DNA of 64,000 nt from Exiguobacterium sp. BMC-KP (GCF_001275385.1 NZ_LGIW01000015.1:1116001-1180000); one strand, 5' to 3'; numbered from the stretch's first letter, positions 9,475-17,203 are shown. Made by a program: numbers and translations. The notes: generated by a model from the sequence alone, not told the origin.

Positions 9475-9876
9475 TTAGACTTCATACAAGCGTAACGCCT
9501 CGCGTGCTACACGATCTGCCTTATTCTCGGATCGCGGAATCCACTTCACGAATGCAAGCGGTAAAAGTTGGTAGCGCTCAAAGGCAGGATCAAAGATCGT
9601 CTGTGTTCGTTTGTTCTTGACGAATTCGCGTTCGACTGCAAGTGCAACCGCTTCTGAATCGGTCCGAAACGAGATGACGCTTTCTCCTTGTGTGATGAGT
9701 TCATGTGCCCACTCAACTGCTTTTGCAAAAGCGATGAATTCTGCTTCATGATTATTGATTGCTTGGATTTGATACATTTTCTCCGTGACTTCGCCCTCGG
9801 AATTTTTACTAAAGAGCCCCACCGCCGCTTCGTCGTTTGAGGGACGGACCGTGCCGTCAAAATAAAGTTCAACCAT
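9475..9876 (-). CDS. RNase HI-like protein
   Basis: A 133-residue protein of the RNase HI fold, predicted to cut the RNA strand of RNA-DNA hybrids. All four catalytic acids are present: D7 in LYFDG, E46 in HEAEFIAF, D73 in FRTDSEA and D121 in ENKADRVARE. It lacks the N-terminal hybrid-binding domain of some relatives and resembles B. subtilis YpdQ/YpeP. The start at 9876 lies inside the end of the upstream GTPase gene (8-nt overlap), so it is the last gene of the yhaM-GTPase-RNase H operon. Several family members in Bacilli have no demonstrated activity, so enzymatic function is likely but not certain. Confidence 0.85.
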   Translation of the reverse strand: MVELYFDGTVRPSNDEAAVGLFSKNSEGEVTEKMYQIQAINNHEAEFIAFAKAVEWAHELITQGESVISFRTDSEAVALAVEREFVKNKRTQTIFDPAFERYQLLPLAFVKWIPRSENKADRVAREALRLYEV

Positions 9877-10828
9877 GTTCAATTGCCGCCTCGATTCCTT
9901 TTCGTATCGCCTGTTCATCCAGTCCTTTACCAATGAAGACGAGCGTCGTCTTTGGTTGTTCACTGAACGGTTCTCGGATGGCTGTTCCGTAAATCATTCC
10001 CGTTCCTTGAAGAATGACTTTTCGTTCCGTATCTGAAAAATGGATGATCCCTTTATACCGATAGAGATCTTCTGCATACGCTTCTAAAACTTCACGCAGG
10101 ACCATCCCAAATCGATTTCGATTCAACGGTCGTTCTTCGACAATCGTCAGTGCCGTGAAATCTTCGACTGACTGATGGAGCTGATCCGTTTGCTGACTGA
10201 GCCGTACTTGTTCTTCTTTTGGAAAGTGGAACGTTTCAAACAATTGACTAGATTCAACTTGTCCTAGTTCCGTCTCGATAATAGCTGCTGAAGGATTGCG
10301 TTCGCGTAGCAAAGCAATCAATGTTTCGCGATCCGACGCATTGACTAAATCGATTTTGTTCAAAAGAAGGACATCTGCAAATCCGATTTGTTTCACGTTT
10401 TCCTGGAACCTCAATTGACGTTCCAAATGGTACGCATCAATGACCGTAACGACACTTGAAATTTGATAAAACTGTTCAACGGCTGGTTCAAAATAGAATG
10501 TCTGCAGAATCGGTCCTGGATCAGCAACACCTGTCGTCTCAATCAATAAGCGATCAAACGATAGTTCGCCATCTCGACGGCGTTTGGCAATCCGAAGTAA
10601 AGCATCCCGTAAATCGCCTCGAATCGAACAACAAATGCAACCATTCGTCAGTTCAATCATCTCTTCATCACTACGCTCGATCAACGCTTCATCAATATGA
10701 ACGGAACCTACTTCGTTAACGAGTAAGGCAAACTTTTCAGTTGGTTGAGAGACGAGATGATTGAGTAACGTGGTTTTACCGGCACCTAAAAAACCAGTGA
10801 TGACGGTCGTACGTATTTTGTCTTGCAT
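9869..10828 (-). CDS. COG0523 family metal-chaperone GTPase
   Basis: A 319-residue G3E GTPase (CobW/ZigA/YciC group). The Walker A motif GFLGAGKTT is at 12-20, the metal-binding CxCC motif at C64-x-C66-C67 (CICCSIR), the G3 region ETTGVADP near 100 and G4 NKID near 155. A CobW C-terminal domain follows. Members deliver zinc, cobalt or iron to client proteins; which metal cannot be told here, and no Zur box was seen. The ATG at 10828 has AAGGAG upstream. It sits 11 nt after the yhaM-like gene and overlaps the RNase HI-like gene. Both neighbours are metal-dependent nucleases, so one of them may be its client; that is inference. Confidence 0.88.
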   Translation of the reverse strand: MQDKIRTTVITGFLGAGKTTLLNHLVSQPTEKFALLVNEVGSVHIDEALIERSDEEMIELTNGCICCSIRGDLRDALLRIAKRRRDGELSFDRLLIETTGVADPGPILQTFYFEPAVEQFYQISSVVTVIDAYHLERQLRFQENVKQIGFADVLLLNKIDLVNASDRETLIALLRERNPSAAIIETELGQVESSQLFETFHFPKEEQVRLSQQTDQLHQSVEDFTALTIVEERPLNRNRFGMVLREVLEAYAEDLYRYKGIIHFSDTERKVILQGTGMIYGTAIREPFSEQPKTTLVFIGKGLDEQAIRKGIEAAIEHG

Positions 10829-10839
10829 GATTTCACTCC

Positions 10840-12030
10840 TTAGCGTCCTTGTTGCTGACGCCATTTTTCTTTTCGTGCATCGAGCAGATCAATCGCATGG
10901 AGATACCAAGCGTCTGTCGTTTGTGGTGTAACACTTGATCCCCACTCGCGTTTACCATGATGTGATAATACCATATGCATGAGACGATGATAGACCGCAC
11001 GCGTTAATCGAATATCTTCTAGTCGAAGCGTTTGCTCGAGCACGAAGCATCCGTATGGCATATGGCCGATCAATACACCATCTGGATCAAGTGCAATGCC
11101 TGCCACTTCTTCTTCTTCTTCCGTCACCTGCAATAGTCTTGAAAAACGATCTTCCGAAGCCCCTGCATGTGTATACTCCCATAGTTTTCCGATGTCATGC
11201 AGTAAAATACCGAGTAATAATTCATTTGGGTTTGGACGTTGGTCTAACAGGGCAATACCTTTTGCAGCTTGATAGAGCGCATCAAAACTGTCATCCCAAG
11301 AAAATTGGCGTATCTCACGTTCGCCCGCTTGGAATAGTTCATTTTTATGATCAGCTTCTGCTTCTTGGATACATTTGAGAAGCGTCAAGTAGGGTTGTTC
11401 ACTGTCGCAAATACCTCGACCGATCGTCATCATACAAGCTGTATGTTTGAGTAGTCCACCAATATAGGCATGGTGATGAAAAAGAGCAGCCGGTCGTGTT
11501 GAGAAGTCCGTCCAGTACTGCCGCAATATCGAAAGCGCAATCTCTTGATAAGGAGAATCAAGCTGACCGACTAATCCAAGCAATTGATCGCGGTATGTTT
11601 CAAGCGACTCATCTGCCGGTAACTGGGGCAAGAACTGTGTCGGTGATGCATCGTGGATTGGTGTGACACGCTGAACCGTCAACGATTTATTGCCCGATTG
11701 CGGTGGATATTCCTCTACCTTCGCCTCGACTCGAACGATTCGTGTCTCGAGATACGGACGGAGTGCTTCTTCTGCTGTTCCTTGATTGATCCATTGTTTT
11801 CCCTTGCAAGATCCTGCTGGTGAGTTGAACGTGAATTGTAACCATTCTCGCCCAGTTTGACCAGTACGGATTTCACCAGAGGCAACAAGTAAGACCTCTT
11901 CAACTCGTTCACCGGGTGCAAGTGTATCCATCGAAAGCCCAATCGGTTGATCCGAATGGTGGATAGAAAAAGCATCATTTTCATAAGGAGGCATTGTCAC
12001 TTCTGGAAGTGCCTTAAATAATTGAATCAC
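10840..12030 (-). CDS. YhaM-like 3'-5' exoribonuclease (OB-fold plus HD domain)
   Basis: A 396-residue protein with an N-terminal OB-fold region (about 35-130, containing GEIRTGQTGREWLQFTF) and an HD-domain hydrolase core. Metal-site motifs are FHHHAYIGGLLKHTACM near 183, LLGILLHDIGKLWEY near 283 and MVLSHHGKREWGS near 358. YhaM in B. subtilis is a 3'-5' exoribonuclease of 314 residues, so this version is about 80 residues longer, mainly at the N-terminus and in a segment between the HD motifs. The start is GTG at 12030 with AAAAAGGAG upstream. It is the first gene of a tight three-gene operon. YhaM-type function is inferred from the domain arrangement. Confidence 0.82.
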   Translation of the reverse strand: MIQLFKALPEVTMPPYENDAFSIHHSDQPIGLSMDTLAPGERVEEVLLVASGEIRTGQTGREWLQFTFNSPAGSCKGKQWINQGTAEEALRPYLETRIVRVEAKVEEYPPQSGNKSLTVQRVTPIHDASPTQFLPQLPADESLETYRDQLLGLVGQLDSPYQEIALSILRQYWTDFSTRPAALFHHHAYIGGLLKHTACMMTIGRGICDSEQPYLTLLKCIQEAEADHKNELFQAGEREIRQFSWDDSFDALYQAAKGIALLDQRPNPNELLLGILLHDIGKLWEYTHAGASEDRFSRLLQVTEEEEEVAGIALDPDGVLIGHMPYGCFVLEQTLRLEDIRLTRAVYHRLMHMVLSHHGKREWGSSVTPQTTDAWYLHAIDLLDARKEKWRQQQGR

Positions 12031-12101
12031 ATCGTCTCACTCCTTTTTCTTCATTCATATCATAGCAGACACGATTTCATCACGACTACTATTAAACAGA
12101 T

Positions 12102-12131
12102 ATTGTAAGCGTTTTCTAAATGAATTATGAT
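12102..12131 (+). promoter_or_regulatory. Promoter with overlapping cre site
   Basis: TTGTAA (12103-12108), a 17-nt spacer and TATGAT (12126-12131) form a good sigma-A promoter. TTGTAAGCGTTTTCT at 12103-12117 fits the CcpA operator consensus at every fixed position and covers the -35. The promoter faces the gene at 12173. The same architecture recurs on the minus strand at 12892-12920. Confidence 0.75.
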
Positions 12132-12172
12132 GAAATTGGAAGTCTACTTTATTGCCTAAAGGAGGAGAAAAG

Positions 12173-12658
12173 ATGATTCGACCACTTACTCATTTATACA
12201 GTGAAGCTGTCGCCACACTCGATCAATGGGATGCAACAGAAATCGTGACACGCGATCAAATTCGGCAAGCTGTTCAATTGTACGATCCGTATCAAATGCA
12301 AACGTCATATGCACTCGAGCAATTGTTGATCCATGAATTACGTGAAGCTTGTCACCTTGTGCAAGAGCAAGGACTAACGCTGGCTGATGTACAAACAGAA
12401 TTACTCATCCTCTCTGCGTTTCAAAGTGATGCGGGCTATCAGGCAGAAGAGATTCAAGATATGTCGCCGACTGCCATTAAACGGCATTTGTCTTCTCTTG
12501 ATGCTGCTTTTAATCGAGTTTTGCATCAATTGTTTTTACATCAGTCGCAACCAGACATTCTCTGTCAACGGTTCTTGACGATTCTCGCAGGCGCGGTCGC
12601 CACAAAATGTGCAATCCGTGCTAAGCGTCTTAAGGAAGCGACACTTGTACATCCATAA
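12173..12658 (+). CDS. Hypothetical protein, probably CcpA-controlled
   Basis: A 161-residue soluble protein that I do not recognise. The ATG at 12173 has AAAGGAGGAG upstream, an excellent ribosome site. It looks all-helical, acidic in the first half (HLYSEAVATLDQWDATE, LVQEQGLTLADVQTELL) and ends with a basic stretch (CAIRAKRLKEATLVHP). No catalytic motif, signal peptide or membrane segment is seen. It has its own promoter overlapped by a cre site and its own terminator, so it is a single-gene unit. Divergent from the yhaM-like gene, with 142 nt between starts. Confidence 0.75.
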   Translation: MIRPLTHLYSEAVATLDQWDATEIVTRDQIRQAVQLYDPYQMQTSYALEQLLIHELREACHLVQEQGLTLADVQTELLILSAFQSDAGYQAEEIQDMSPTAIKRHLSSLDAAFNRVLHQLFLHQSQPDILCQRFLTILAGAVATKCAIRAKRLKEATLVHP

Positions 12659-12696
12659 CAAAAAAATCCTGACTCGCATGAGTCAGGATTTTTTAT
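12659..12696 (+). terminator. Bidirectional terminator
   Basis: AATCCTGACTC, loop GCAT, GAGTCAGGATT with an A run before and a T run after. It ends the plus-strand gene at 12173-12658 and also the minus-strand candidate small RNA arriving from 12767. Confidence 0.9.
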
Positions 12697-12767
12697 TCAA
12701 CGACCTGGCATTCCAGCTCCTTGATTGGTTTTGTATGAAAATGCGGCGTTCCGCTTCGTCATATTCT
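12661..12767 (-). ncRNA. Candidate small RNA 2 (about 105 nt)
   Basis: On the minus strand TTGACA (12797-12802), 17 nt ending in TGT and CATGAT (12774-12779) make a strong extended -10 promoter. Expected RNA start is near 12767 and the terminator at 12661-12696 ends it. The unit lies between two terminators and contains no reading frame of useful size. Its only translatable feature is AAGGAG followed by a four-codon frame Met-Pro-Gly-Arg-stop (12711-12697) abutting the terminator. A short GCGG/CCGC hairpin is near its 5' end. A leader remnant or tiny-peptide gene are alternatives. Confidence 0.4.
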
Positions 12768-12810
12768 ATAGTCATCATGACAAACTATTCAAGCGCTGTC
12801 AATTCTTTTC

Positions 12811-12850
12811 TAAAAAAAAAGTGGACCGATTTTCGATTGAAAATCAGTCC
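12811..12850 (-). terminator. Strong minus-strand terminator
   Basis: On the minus strand GGACTGATTTTC, loop AATC, GAAAATCGGTCC (12-bp stem with one G-T pair) is followed by ACTTTTTTTTT. It ends candidate small RNA 1 and possibly read-through from the dCMP deaminase gene. Confidence 0.88.
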
Positions 12851-12885
12851 GAATGGAAGAGTGAATAATTACCATGGCAATGCTT
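12811..12885 (-). ncRNA. Candidate small RNA 1 (about 75 nt), cre-controlled
   Basis: A complete promoter (12892-12920) and a strong terminator (12811-12850) define a short transcript of about 75 nt with no plausible coding sequence. The unpaired 5' half contains a pyrimidine stretch (TTCACTCTTCC) that could pair with purine-rich ribosome sites. CcpA-regulated small RNAs are known in Bacillota (for example SR1 in B. subtilis, RsaI in S. aureus), but no sequence homology to those is claimed. It could instead be the 3' UTR of the upstream deaminase gene plus a fortuitous promoter. Confidence 0.5.
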
Positions 12886-12891
12886 GATTTC

Positions 12892-12920
12892 ATCATACAA
12901 TGCAATGGAAGCGTTTACAA
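12892..12920 (-). promoter_or_regulatory. Promoter of candidate small RNA 1 with cre site
   Basis: On the minus strand TTGTAA, 17 nt, TATGAT. TTGTAAACGCTTCCA (12906-12920) fits the CcpA operator consensus. Hexamers, spacer length and the following GAAAT are the same as in the promoter at 12103-12131. Confidence 0.7.
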
Positions 12921-12930
12921 CCCTTTTTCG

Positions 12931-13497
12931 TTAAATTTTTTCAAGAAAATATTCGTTTGCGATTGGCAAGTGGATGACTTCGATTCCACTTTGACGCATC
13001 AGGTTCAATCCGTCCCCATATTCATATCCTGTTGAATAGACGACACGATCGATTTTCGAGGCAATCAGCGCTAAACTGCACGCGTGACATGGACTATGTG
13101 TGACGTAAGCTGTCGCATGTCGCGCACTCGTCGAGTCGGCTGCTAGTTTGCCGAGTGCATTGATTTCGGCATGAATTTCATGCTGTTTCGACCATTCATG
13201 ATGTTCCTCTTGATTTTCACAACGATAAAACTGAACACCATCTCGTTCCATCGACTCTTCACTAATCGGGTGATCAGGTCGTGATGTATAGAGAATACCA
13301 TCTTGCTTTAAGTAGATTTCATTACAATTCACATGTTGACTGGGTGTTCCGTTTATCCCAATCGAAATCGGTTTCTCATCTTTGACGATGACACAAGCAA
13401 CAGACTTGGATGCACATTTAGAATGACGATCTGCCATCATCCGTGCAAATAATAACCACGTCGTATCCCACTTCAACTGCTTCTCTTCGCTTTTCAT
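12931..13497 (-). CDS. dCMP deaminase family protein (ComEB-like)
   Basis: A 188-residue zinc deaminase predicted to convert dCMP to dUMP, the thymidylate synthase substrate. Zinc and catalytic residues are H109 and E111 in HAEINAL and C137/C140 in PCHAC. The long insert before the HAE motif and the total length are like B. subtilis ComEB (189 residues), though no competence genes are adjacent. The ATG at 13497 has AAAGGAAGG upstream. It is preceded by the terminator of the telA gene, so it may have its own promoter or depend on read-through. Substrate could be another deoxycytidine nucleotide. Confidence 0.85.
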   Translation of the reverse strand: MKSEEKQLKWDTTWLLFARMMADRHSKCASKSVACVIVKDEKPISIGINGTPSQHVNCNEIYLKQDGILYTSRPDHPISEESMERDGVQFYRCENQEEHHEWSKQHEIHAEINALGKLAADSTSARHATAYVTHSPCHACSLALIASKIDRVVYSTGYEYGDGLNLMRQSGIEVIHLPIANEYFLEKI

Positions 13498-13521
13498 TCC
13501 TAATCCTTCCTTTCATGAAGG

Positions 13522-13549
13522 AAAGGAACACGAAAACTCGTGTTCCTTA
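13522..13549 (-). terminator. Terminator after telA
   Basis: GGAACACGA / TCGTGTTCC stem directly at the telA stop, followed on the minus strand by TTTCCTT. The T tract is interrupted, so termination may be partial. Confidence 0.6.
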
Positions 13550-14755
13550 GTATGGTCGATTCGGTAGTTCTCTACTTTTTGAAGCGACTTCGATGACTTT
13601 TTGTTTCAATTCGTTCTCCATTCGCTCAAGTTCATGCTCTGCGTCACGACGCTTCTGTTTTCCTTCTTGTTGGATACGTAATGTCTCATCAAGTGTCTCG
13701 ATCAAGTTTTGATGTGCAACCTTTAATGACTCAACAGATACGATGCCTTTTTCGTTTTCTTCAGCAATCTCGATAGACGATTCCTTTAGCAACTTCGAAT
13801 TTTGCTCAAGTAATTGATTCGTTGTATTGGTGACATCCTTTTGCATTTCAAGAGCTGCCTTTTGACGTGACAAGCTTAAGGATAGGACCACTTGGTTCTT
13901 CCACAGTGGAATCGTATTGACGACCGCTGATTCGATCTTTTCTGCTAAAATTTGATTATTTTGCTGAATGACTCGAATTTGCGGCGCCATTTGAAGACTG
14001 ATCGTGCGTGACAATTTTAGGTCATGGATTTTCTTTTCAAAACGATCGGTTAATTGAATCAAGTCATTCAATTCTTGTAATTTTGTCTGATCCCGCGATA
14101 CTTCAACTTCCGTTCGTAGAGGTTCGATCTCATGTTGACGAACGTGAGCAATTTTTGTTTCCCCAGCAGCAATATAAACGTTCAATTCTTCGAAATAACG
14201 CTTATTCTTTTGGTACATTTGATCAAGTAATGTGATGTCCTTCATCAATCCGAACTTCGAACGATCTAGATTGTGTACGACTTCTTCCAGATACGCACTC
14301 ATCTTCTCGTATTGTAAGAAGTACGTCTCCGCTTTTTTCTTCGCCCGACCAATGACCGGTACGTTCGACCAGAAACTCTTTTTTTCTTGGAGCGTGTCTG
14401 GATCCATTTGGCGGACACGTTGCATTAAATCACTCAACAATTTCCCTGCTTCGCCGCCATCCTTCATCTTCACTTCACTTAAGACTTGATCAGAGAATTG
14501 GGATAACTCACGTTGGACAGGCGCCCCAAACTGCATGACGGCATCCGTTTTCTGAAGATCAATCACCTGCAGTAGACGTTCAATCTTTTGTCGTTGTTCT
14601 GACGGAACATCTGAAGGAATCATCTCTTCAACCGGTCGCACCGGCATTTTAGGTGGTGTCTCTGCTACGTTCAGATCGACCGACGGATCAGAAATCGTCG
14701 GTTGATCTTGCTCATCAGGCCATTGTTGCCATGTATCTTTATCAGAATGGGTCAT
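13547..14755 (-). CDS. TelA/YaaN family toxic-anion resistance protein
   Basis: A 402-residue TelA-family protein (B. subtilis YaaN/YceH group). It is highly charged and helical, with a long coiled-coil-rich core (about 110-390) and the family stretch FWSNVPVIGRAKKKAETYFLQYEKM near 142. No membrane segment is present. The family name comes from plasmid tellurite resistance, but chromosomal members are housekeeping genes linked to envelope stress; biochemical function is unknown. Its start overlaps the xpaC stop by 14 nt, the usual xpaC-telA pairing, and the pair has an ECF-sigma-like promoter. AGGAGGAG precedes the ATG. Confidence 0.85.
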   Translation of the reverse strand: MTHSDKDTWQQWPDEQDQPTISDPSVDLNVAETPPKMPVRPVEEMIPSDVPSEQRQKIERLLQVIDLQKTDAVMQFGAPVQRELSQFSDQVLSEVKMKDGGEAGKLLSDLMQRVRQMDPDTLQEKKSFWSNVPVIGRAKKKAETYFLQYEKMSAYLEEVVHNLDRSKFGLMKDITLLDQMYQKNKRYFEELNVYIAAGETKIAHVRQHEIEPLRTEVEVSRDQTKLQELNDLIQLTDRFEKKIHDLKLSRTISLQMAPQIRVIQQNNQILAEKIESAVVNTIPLWKNQVVLSLSLSRQKAALEMQKDVTNTTNQLLEQNSKLLKESSIEIAEENEKGIVSVESLKVAHQNLIETLDETLRIQQEGKQKRRDAEHELERMENELKQKVIEVASKSRELPNRPY

Positions 14756-15485
14756 GTCGGTAACTCTCCTCCTGTTTTCGTTGTTCAGTCTCTTGCGTCA
14801 GCACCTTTTCAATCGTCAAAAGTTCCCGTTCTAAATCAACGGTATCCCCTTCAAGCAACAAGGTTTGTTGTTGTTTCAACTTTTGACCAATCATCTTCAA
14901 GTTCGAAATCAACTGATTTTTCGTATCCAATTGAACTTGTGCACCCCGGCGTTCCAAATCGGCATATTTTTCTGAAATCGACAATAAGGAATCCAGGTAG
15001 AATGTAAAGAAGTCCCGAACTTTTTTGACATCGCGTGGACTTTCATACAACTCCTCGAACAACACATGCGCTTCACGCGATACGATTCGCATCTCACTTC
15101 TGATTTCACTATCTCGAATGGACGGAACGATTTGATCGTACGTTTGGATTTTCGCAAATCCTTCTTCAATTGTCCGTTGTAATACTTGAAGCTCCAAGTC
15201 ATCCGTCTCTTCAAAACGACGCGTCGCCCGTTCTGGTTTTAAAATGACACTTCCAACGAATTCCTCTTCATCGTCAAGAAGTAATTTCTTTTTCACGTTT
15301 TTTCGCTTGATTTCAGTCGACTTCCGTTCTGTCCGATATCGTCGACCTGGTTTTGTCCGGTAACCGCTCCAAATGAACCACAAACCAAGAGCGATGAAGA
15401 TTCCCGAGAAGTTGAACGTATCGGCTAATTGTAGAAATACGAACATCATACCGATGGAACCAAATATCCACCATGAAGACTTCAT
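14742..15485 (-). CDS. xpaC: XpaC-like membrane-anchored protein
   Basis: A 247-residue protein with two N-terminal membrane segments (about 3-21 and 24-42) followed by a basic linker and a cytoplasmic helical domain of about 170 residues. This is the layout of the XpaC family, annotated as 5-bromo-4-chloroindolyl phosphate hydrolysis protein because of a screening phenotype; a true hydrolase activity is not established. It is translationally coupled to the telA-family gene. AGAGGGGATG lies at the start. Together they probably act in a cell-envelope stress response. Confidence 0.82.
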   Translation of the reverse strand: MKSSWWIFGSIGMMFVFLQLADTFNFSGIFIALGLWFIWSGYRTKPGRRYRTERKSTEIKRKNVKKKLLLDDEEEFVGSVILKPERATRRFEETDDLELQVLQRTIEEGFAKIQTYDQIVPSIRDSEIRSEMRIVSREAHVLFEELYESPRDVKKVRDFFTFYLDSLLSISEKYADLERRGAQVQLDTKNQLISNLKMIGQKLKQQQTLLLEGDTVDLERELLTIEKVLTQETEQRKQEESYRHDPF

Positions 15486-15546
15486 GTCATCCCCTCTTCC
15501 TTCTTGCTGATTCTTCTATCAGGTTTACGTGTCTTTATTTTAACAT

Positions 15547-15571
15547 TACGTACGGTCTAACAAAAAGTTTC
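15547..15571 (-). promoter_or_regulatory. Sigma-W-like (ECF) promoter upstream of xpaC-telA
   Basis: On the minus strand GAAAC (15567-15571), exactly 16 nt, then CGTA (15547-15550), about 62 nt before xpaC. The consensus for B. subtilis sigma-W is TGAAAC-N16-CGTA; here the first base is G. No good sigma-A promoter was seen in the same gap. Confidence 0.6.
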
Positions 15572-15687
15572 CCGTTTTTGCGAAATGTTATGCCTCATGT
15601 ATTTATATTTCACCATACTTTTTAAGGAATGACATCCGACCGAAGAATGAACTATTCGTTCTTTCCTTCTTTGTATTACTTCATAAC

Positions 15688-15722
15688 AAATAAGGTAGTC
15701 GACTGTATTGGTCGACTACCTT
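15688..15722 (-). terminator. Terminator after the NSS transporter gene
   Basis: A perfect 12-bp stem AAGGTAGTCGAC / GTCGACTACCTT, then a T-rich ATTTGTT on the minus strand. It separates the transporter from xpaC-telA. The rest of the 256-nt gap holds the xpaC promoter. Confidence 0.85.
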
Positions 15723-15741
15723 ATGGAGAAGAATACATTTG

Positions 15742-17085
15742 TTATCCAAACAATGGCCAGACAAGAATAATGAGAATCGCGATTGGACTCAAGTAACAGA
15801 CACTAACTCGCCAGATTGGGACCATTTTCTTCATCATTGGACTAGTCACCAATTCTTGCTCGACAAGTGCACGGTCTAACTTATAACCGGCAAAAATAGA
15901 AATTAATAATGCACCGATTGGCATCAAAATATTCGAGACAAGGAAATCGACGCTGTCAAAGAACGTTTTCCCCATGAATTGAGTATCACCTAAGATTCCG
16001 AATGAGAGTGCAGACGGAATGCCGACAATGGCGATTGCTAGCGTTGCAAGCCATGTTGTCCGCTTTTTATCACGCATCGTCGCGTTTTCTTTACGATCCG
16101 TTAAGGAAGCAACAACGACTTCAAGCATCGCAATCGATGAAGTAATCGAAGCGAAAGCGAATAAAAGGAAGAACAACGTCAAGAAGACCGAGCCAAACTG
16201 AATTTGACTGAAGACGGTTGGTAAGACGATAAAGAGTAACGCCGGTCCTTCTGCTGGATCAAGACCTGAAGCAAAAACAGCTGGGAAAATCGCAAATCCT
16301 GCAAGTAACGAGACAGCAACGTTCATTGTAACGATCCAAGCTGCAGAACGATTGATCTCTCCACGTTCTTTCATATAGGAAGCATACGTTAGCATCGCTG
16401 AAACACCGAGCGATAGTGAGAAGAATGCTTGACCGAGCGCACTAAGCACTGATGTTCGATTCAAGACCGAGAAATCAGGCTGTATGAAGAATTTAACACC
16501 TTCCATTGCCCCATCGAGTGTCAAAGAGCGGACAACGAGAACAATGAAACAAACGAATAATAAGGGCATCATGATTTTACTCATTTTTTCAATACCAGAT
16601 TGAACCCCACGTAATACGATCCAACATGTCAATGCGAGGAAAATCAATTGTCCTGAAATGACATACATCGGTGAGGCTGAAATCGTACCAAACAGTTCAC
16701 CAAGCGCACCACTGTCCATCGTTGTTAAGCGACCAGTAAAGCCAAGGATCGTGTAAATCAAGACCCATCCACCGATTACGCTGTAGAAAGAGAGCAACAA
16801 GAAACATGCGATGACACCAAGGACACCAATAAACGTGAATTTCTTATGACCAAGCGCCGAGAATGCTCGAAGCGCCGTTTTCCCGCTCGTTCGACCGATT
16901 AAAAATTCGGCAATCAAGACAGGCAGTCCAAGTAGTAAGGTAAACACGAGGAACAAGAGTAAAAAGGCGCCGCCTCCGTTTGTCCCAGTCGTGTACGGAA
17001 ATTTCCAGATGGCCCCCAGACCAATGGCGGATCCCGCTGCTGCTAAAATAAATCCAACTTTTGAAGCCCATGCGTTTCCTTTCAT
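15742..17085 (-). CDS. Sodium-dependent transporter of the NSS/SNF family
   Basis: A 447-residue permease with about 11 or 12 membrane segments, of the LeuT-like neurotransmitter:sodium symporter family. It couples sodium entry to uptake of an amino acid or similar solute. The family N-terminus is clear: WASKVGFILAAAGSAIGLGAIWKFPY with the unwound TM1 region, followed by NGGGAFLLLF. TM6 carries FFSLSLGVSAMLTYASYM. The start at 17085 has AAAGGAGG nine bases upstream; a longer frame to 17106 lacks a site. It is monocistronic, with a terminator on each side. Substrate cannot be read from the sequence. Confidence 0.9.
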   Translation of the reverse strand: MKGNAWASKVGFILAAAGSAIGLGAIWKFPYTTGTNGGGAFLLLFLVFTLLLGLPVLIAEFLIGRTSGKTALRAFSALGHKKFTFIGVLGVIACFLLLSFYSVIGGWVLIYTILGFTGRLTTMDSGALGELFGTISASPMYVISGQLIFLALTCWIVLRGVQSGIEKMSKIMMPLLFVCFIVLVVRSLTLDGAMEGVKFFIQPDFSVLNRTSVLSALGQAFFSLSLGVSAMLTYASYMKERGEINRSAAWIVTMNVAVSLLAGFAIFPAVFASGLDPAEGPALLFIVLPTVFSQIQFGSVFLTLFFLLFAFASITSSIAMLEVVVASLTDRKENATMRDKKRTTWLATLAIAIVGIPSALSFGILGDTQFMGKTFFDSVDFLVSNILMPIGALLISIFAGYKLDRALVEQELVTSPMMKKMVPIWRVSVCYLSPIAILIILVWPLFG

Positions 17086-17203
17086 GGTGCTCCACCTCCT
17101 TTTCAAAATACTTTTTCATTGTACAGAAAGAATCTGTGAAAGTCATCCTTTATCGGATATTTTCTTTAAAGCGTCAAAGCATAACCGCATATATGTAATG
17201 AAA

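Noticed and set aside
12609-12887. 92-codon plus-strand frame after the 12.2 kb gene
   Set aside because: It overlaps that gene's end, runs through its terminator and has no ribosome site.
13547-15485. Tellurite resistance island
   Set aside because: The xpaC-telA pair is a chromosomal housekeeping pair in Bacilli, with no other resistance or mobility genes nearby.
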